NCBI GenBank assembly: GCA_003254925.1
Contig: QANZ01019395.1
Location: 479,819-543,818, forward strand
Reading direction: 5' to 3'
DNA: 64,000 bases
Origin: Chamaecrista fasciculata
Lineage: Eukaryota; Streptophyta; Magnoliopsida; Fabales; Fabaceae
Position 1 is the stretch's first letter; every line of letters starts with the position of its first letter. The notes beneath the pieces were generated by a model. That model searched no databases. It saw only the letters and a program-made list of their open reading frames with translations, and had not been told where the DNA came from. Shown here one piece after another: positions 61,333 to 64,000 of the stretch. Position numbers and translations under genes: made by a program.

Positions 61333-63473
61333 GGCAAAACACCATTTCGCGCCCCTAACGTTTGCAGTAATTTTCAGTTATACCCCTAACGTTTTATTTT
61401 GTTCAGGCGTGCCCTCAATGTGAAATTAAAGTTTCAATTATGCACTCAATTTTGACTCAATGCCCATGTGACAATTTTTTTACTTATGTGTCATTTTTTA
61501 GGTATGACTTGAATACATGGCATGATGACTGGACATTCCTTTTTTTTTTTTCACCGTGGCATGATGACTGGATTTACGTTTTTGAACATAAAAATTGAGT
61601 AAACTAGCAAATCAGTCCCTGGATTTACATTTTTCATCATCTTCATTCATTTTAGTCTCAAATCCTCAAAATAAAATTGTAAAGTGTCCCAAAACTCTTC
61701 CAAACATTTCAATTTAGTCCTTAAAAGTATTAAAAACCCTAAAACCTAAACTCTAAACCTTAAAACTGTAAACTCTAAACCCTAAACCCTAAACTCTAAA
61801 ATTCTAAACCCTAAAACCCTAAACCCTAAAAAATCTAATTTGAGCAATTAGGTCCCTCACCCATTCTTATCCCATTATTCTCAATTCCCTCTCTTTTCAT
61901 CATCTTCATTCATTTTAGACCCAAATCCTCAAAATAAAATTGTAAAGTGTCCCAAAACTCTTCCAAACATTCTAATTTAATCCTTTAAAATATTAAAAAC
62001 CCAAAACAAAAACTCAAAACCCCAAAACTCCAAATCCCAAACTTCAAACCCCAAATCCCTAAACTCTAAAACTTATTTTTTTCTTTAATCTTCATCTTCA
62101 TCTTCTCTTCTAATACTATATTTTTTTTGTTTCTAATCTTCATATTTTCAGATTAAAATTTTTATTTTTAATTTTCATCTTCATCTTCATCATTATCATT
62201 ATCATCATCATCTTCATCTTCCCATTTCCAGAATCTTCCAACATCATCATCATCTTCATTGTATTTTCAAACGAGAAAACCCACTTCATCTTAATGTCCA
62301 GTCATCATCATCTCTCACCCAGCCTTGTATACTCGTGACTCGCGATTTCGTCTTCTCCGATCAAACTCGCAATTCCTTGAGAATGTTGCTCTCTGAATTC
62401 CCAGAAGCCCATATGGTTTTTGAAATCTTCAAATGATATTAGCTTTCATAATTAGCCGCTGGTTTTCCCGATTCTGCTTCCACCACACCCTTTTCAGAAC
62501 GGTATGCCCTTCGTGATGCTTAGATTGTAAAATTACTGGGTTTATTTCTCGTTTGAAAATGCAATGATGATGATGTTGGAAGATTCTGGAAATGGGAAGA
62601 TGAAGATGATGATGATGATAATGATGAAGATGAAGATGAAAATTAGAAACAAAAATTTTAATCTGAAAATATGAAGATTAGAAACAAAAAAAATTTTGTA
62701 TGAGAAGAGAAGATGAAGATGAAGATTAAAGAAAAAAATAAATTTTAGAGTTTAGGAATTTGGGGTTTGAAGTTTGGGGTTTGGAGTTTTGGGATTTTGG
62801 ATTTTGGGGTTTTGGATTTTTAATATTTTAAAGGACTAAATTAAAATGTTTGGAAGAGTTCGGGACACTTTACAATTTTATTTTGAGGATTTGGGACTAA
62901 AATGAATGAAGATGATGAAAAGAGGGGGAATTGAGAATAAGGGATAAGAATGGGTGAGGGACCTGATTGCTAAAATTAGATTTTTTAGGGTTTAGGGTTT
63001 TAGGGTTTAAAATTTTAGAGTTTAGGGTTTAATTAGAGTTTATAGTTTTAAGGTTTAAAGTTTAGGTTTTAGGGTTTTTAATACTTTTAAGGACTAAATT
63101 GAAATGTTTGGAAGAGTTTTGAGACACTTTACAATTTTATTTTGAGGATTTGGGACTAAAATGAATGAAGATGATGAAAAATGTAAATCCAGGGACTGAT
63201 TTGCTAGTTTACTCAATTTTTATGTTCAAAAATGTAAATCCAATCATCATGCCACGGTGGAAAAAAAAATAGGAATGTCCAGTCATCATGCCACGTATTC
63301 AAGTCAGACAAAAAAAATGACACATAAGTAAAAAAAAATTGCCACATGGGCATTGAGTCAAAATTGGGGGCATAATTGAAACGTTAGTTGAGGGCACGCC
63401 TGAACAAAATGAAACGTTAGGGGCATAACTGAAAATCACTGCAAACGTTAGGGGCATGAAAAGGTGTTTTGCC
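61333..63473. mobile_element. Large Mutator-like inverted-repeat element with telomere-like arms
   Basis: Left terminus ggcaaaacaccatttcgcgcccctaacg; the right terminus reverse-complements to ggcaaaacaccttttcatgcccctaacg. The flanks 61324-61332 and 63474-63482 are identical (tcattttat), a perfect 9-bp target duplication diagnostic of Mutator-like elements. The arms run about 61333-62278 and 62546-63473 and stay highly similar along nearly their whole length. Each arm contains a run of degenerate CCCTAAA units (61736-61831 and, inverted, 62985-63082) and a CATCTT-type microsatellite. A unique spacer of about 265 bp (62280-62545) lies in the middle and reads gene-like in part. No transposase is present, so the element is non-autonomous. 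Confidence 0.85.
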
Positions 63474-63482
63474 TCATTTTAT

Positions 63483-64000
63483 TTTAACATTTGAATATTT
63501 ATAATTCAAGCTAACAGAAGATGTAAAAGTAGATGCATGTGGGATATGTTATGACATAAAAACTTGAGCATTTTCAAATAAGCCGACATAAATCTTGTAC
63601 ATTTTATAAAGCACTAAGAATCTAAGATATATGACCCATAATTTTTTTTGGGTTAAATTATAGATTTTTCTCATCTATTCGTGTAACGGTCTAAGCATAG
63701 ATTAATCCTATTCGAATGTCAAAGATGAAATGATTGGATCCTAGCTCTCAACAATATCAATTATAGAGTAGTGTAGCTCATCAACCACTAGTCCACTACA
63801 CTAGACACTTATTGGTAATATATATGCATAATTGATGTCACAAATTGGAAGAGAAAAAAATTGGTTTTGGTGAAATAATAAACTCAATGTGTGGTATAGT
63901 ATGTGATGCCACAAAAGTTTTTATTCTTTTTGCCCGTCCAATTAAGTCATTATTTCGATTTTATTTCTTGAATCTGATTTATGTCATATACTTAATTATA
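63483..64000. other. Intergenic spacer to window end
   Basis: AT-rich. The stretch 63650-63830 ('aacggtctaagcatagattaatcc...ctagctctcaacaat...') has the look of a dispersed repeat, but no pair to it is seen in this window. Confidence 0.4.

Noticed and set aside
61736..61831. CCCTAAA runs as a true telomere or chromosome end
   Set aside because: The units are degenerate, occur in both orientations inside a transposon, and are flanked by ordinary sequence and a target duplication.

Overview
The window looks like a nuclear segment of a dicotyledonous plant. It is AT-rich, its genes have many GT-AG introns, its proteins are plant-specific (STP sugar carrier, MORF organelle RNA-editing factor, TBL O-acetyltransferase, CLE peptide), and the intergenic space is full of plant-type transposable elements. 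The species cannot be named from sequence alone; a rosid would fit. Assembly gaps lie at 12903, 32806-33045, 55459-55831 and 59803-59804. Three of them touch microsatellites, and the 55459-55831 run follows a short A-run inside a transposon.

Eight protein-coding genes are supported. From left to right: an exostosin-family (GT47) Golgi glycosyltransferase (minus, 2491-5322, 4 exons, 641 aa); a hexose/H+ symporter closest to STP14 (minus, 8150-11578, 4 exons, 510 aa); a GT31 beta-1,3-galactosyltransferase of the B3GALT12/13/14 type (minus, 16767-23449, 7 exons, 344 aa); the organelle RNA-editing factor MORF8/RIP1 (plus, 24826-28032, 4 exons, 462 aa); a NUMOD3-motif protein, probably plastid-targeted (minus, 29405-32227, 5 exons, 437 aa); the nuclear RNA-binding protein UBA2C (plus, 34228-35568, uninterrupted CDS, 446 aa); a TBL xylan-type O-acetyltransferase (plus, 41826-44907, 5 exons, 419 aa); and a CLE signalling peptide (minus, 48276-48524, 82 aa). 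All exon joins were checked for reading phase by hand. There is also an SLC35F5-like pseudogene fragment (about 15040-15302) and a RTE-type LINE fragment inside a galactosyltransferase intron.

Three genes form a cell-wall/glycan theme: the GT47 and GT31 transferases and the TBL acetyltransferase act in the Golgi on wall polysaccharides or arabinogalactan-type glycans, and STP14 imports hexoses. MORF8 and UBA2C are RNA-metabolism genes. From memory, the Arabidopsis counterparts of GT31, MORF8 and UBA2C lie close together on chromosome 3 (At3g14960, At3g15000, At3g15010), and TBL31 and CLE1 lie close together on chromosome 1. The window may therefore preserve ancestral gene order; this needs checking.

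From about 48.5 kb to the right edge I see no further gene. This part, and many introns and spacers further left, holds short foldback elements built from iterated 'TTTGGTCC'-type units. Several are flanked by perfect or near-perfect 9-bp target duplications, which points to Mutator-like elements. The largest (61333-63473, 2141 bp) is a nearly complete inverted repeat with a perfect 9-bp duplication, telomere-like CCCTAAA stretches in both arms and a gene-like centre. Other notable elements are a head-to-tail multimeric Au-like SINE with an 18-bp target duplication inside an STP14 intron, a second tRNA-derived SINE nested in a foldback element, and two related PIF/Harbinger-like elements with TTA duplications.
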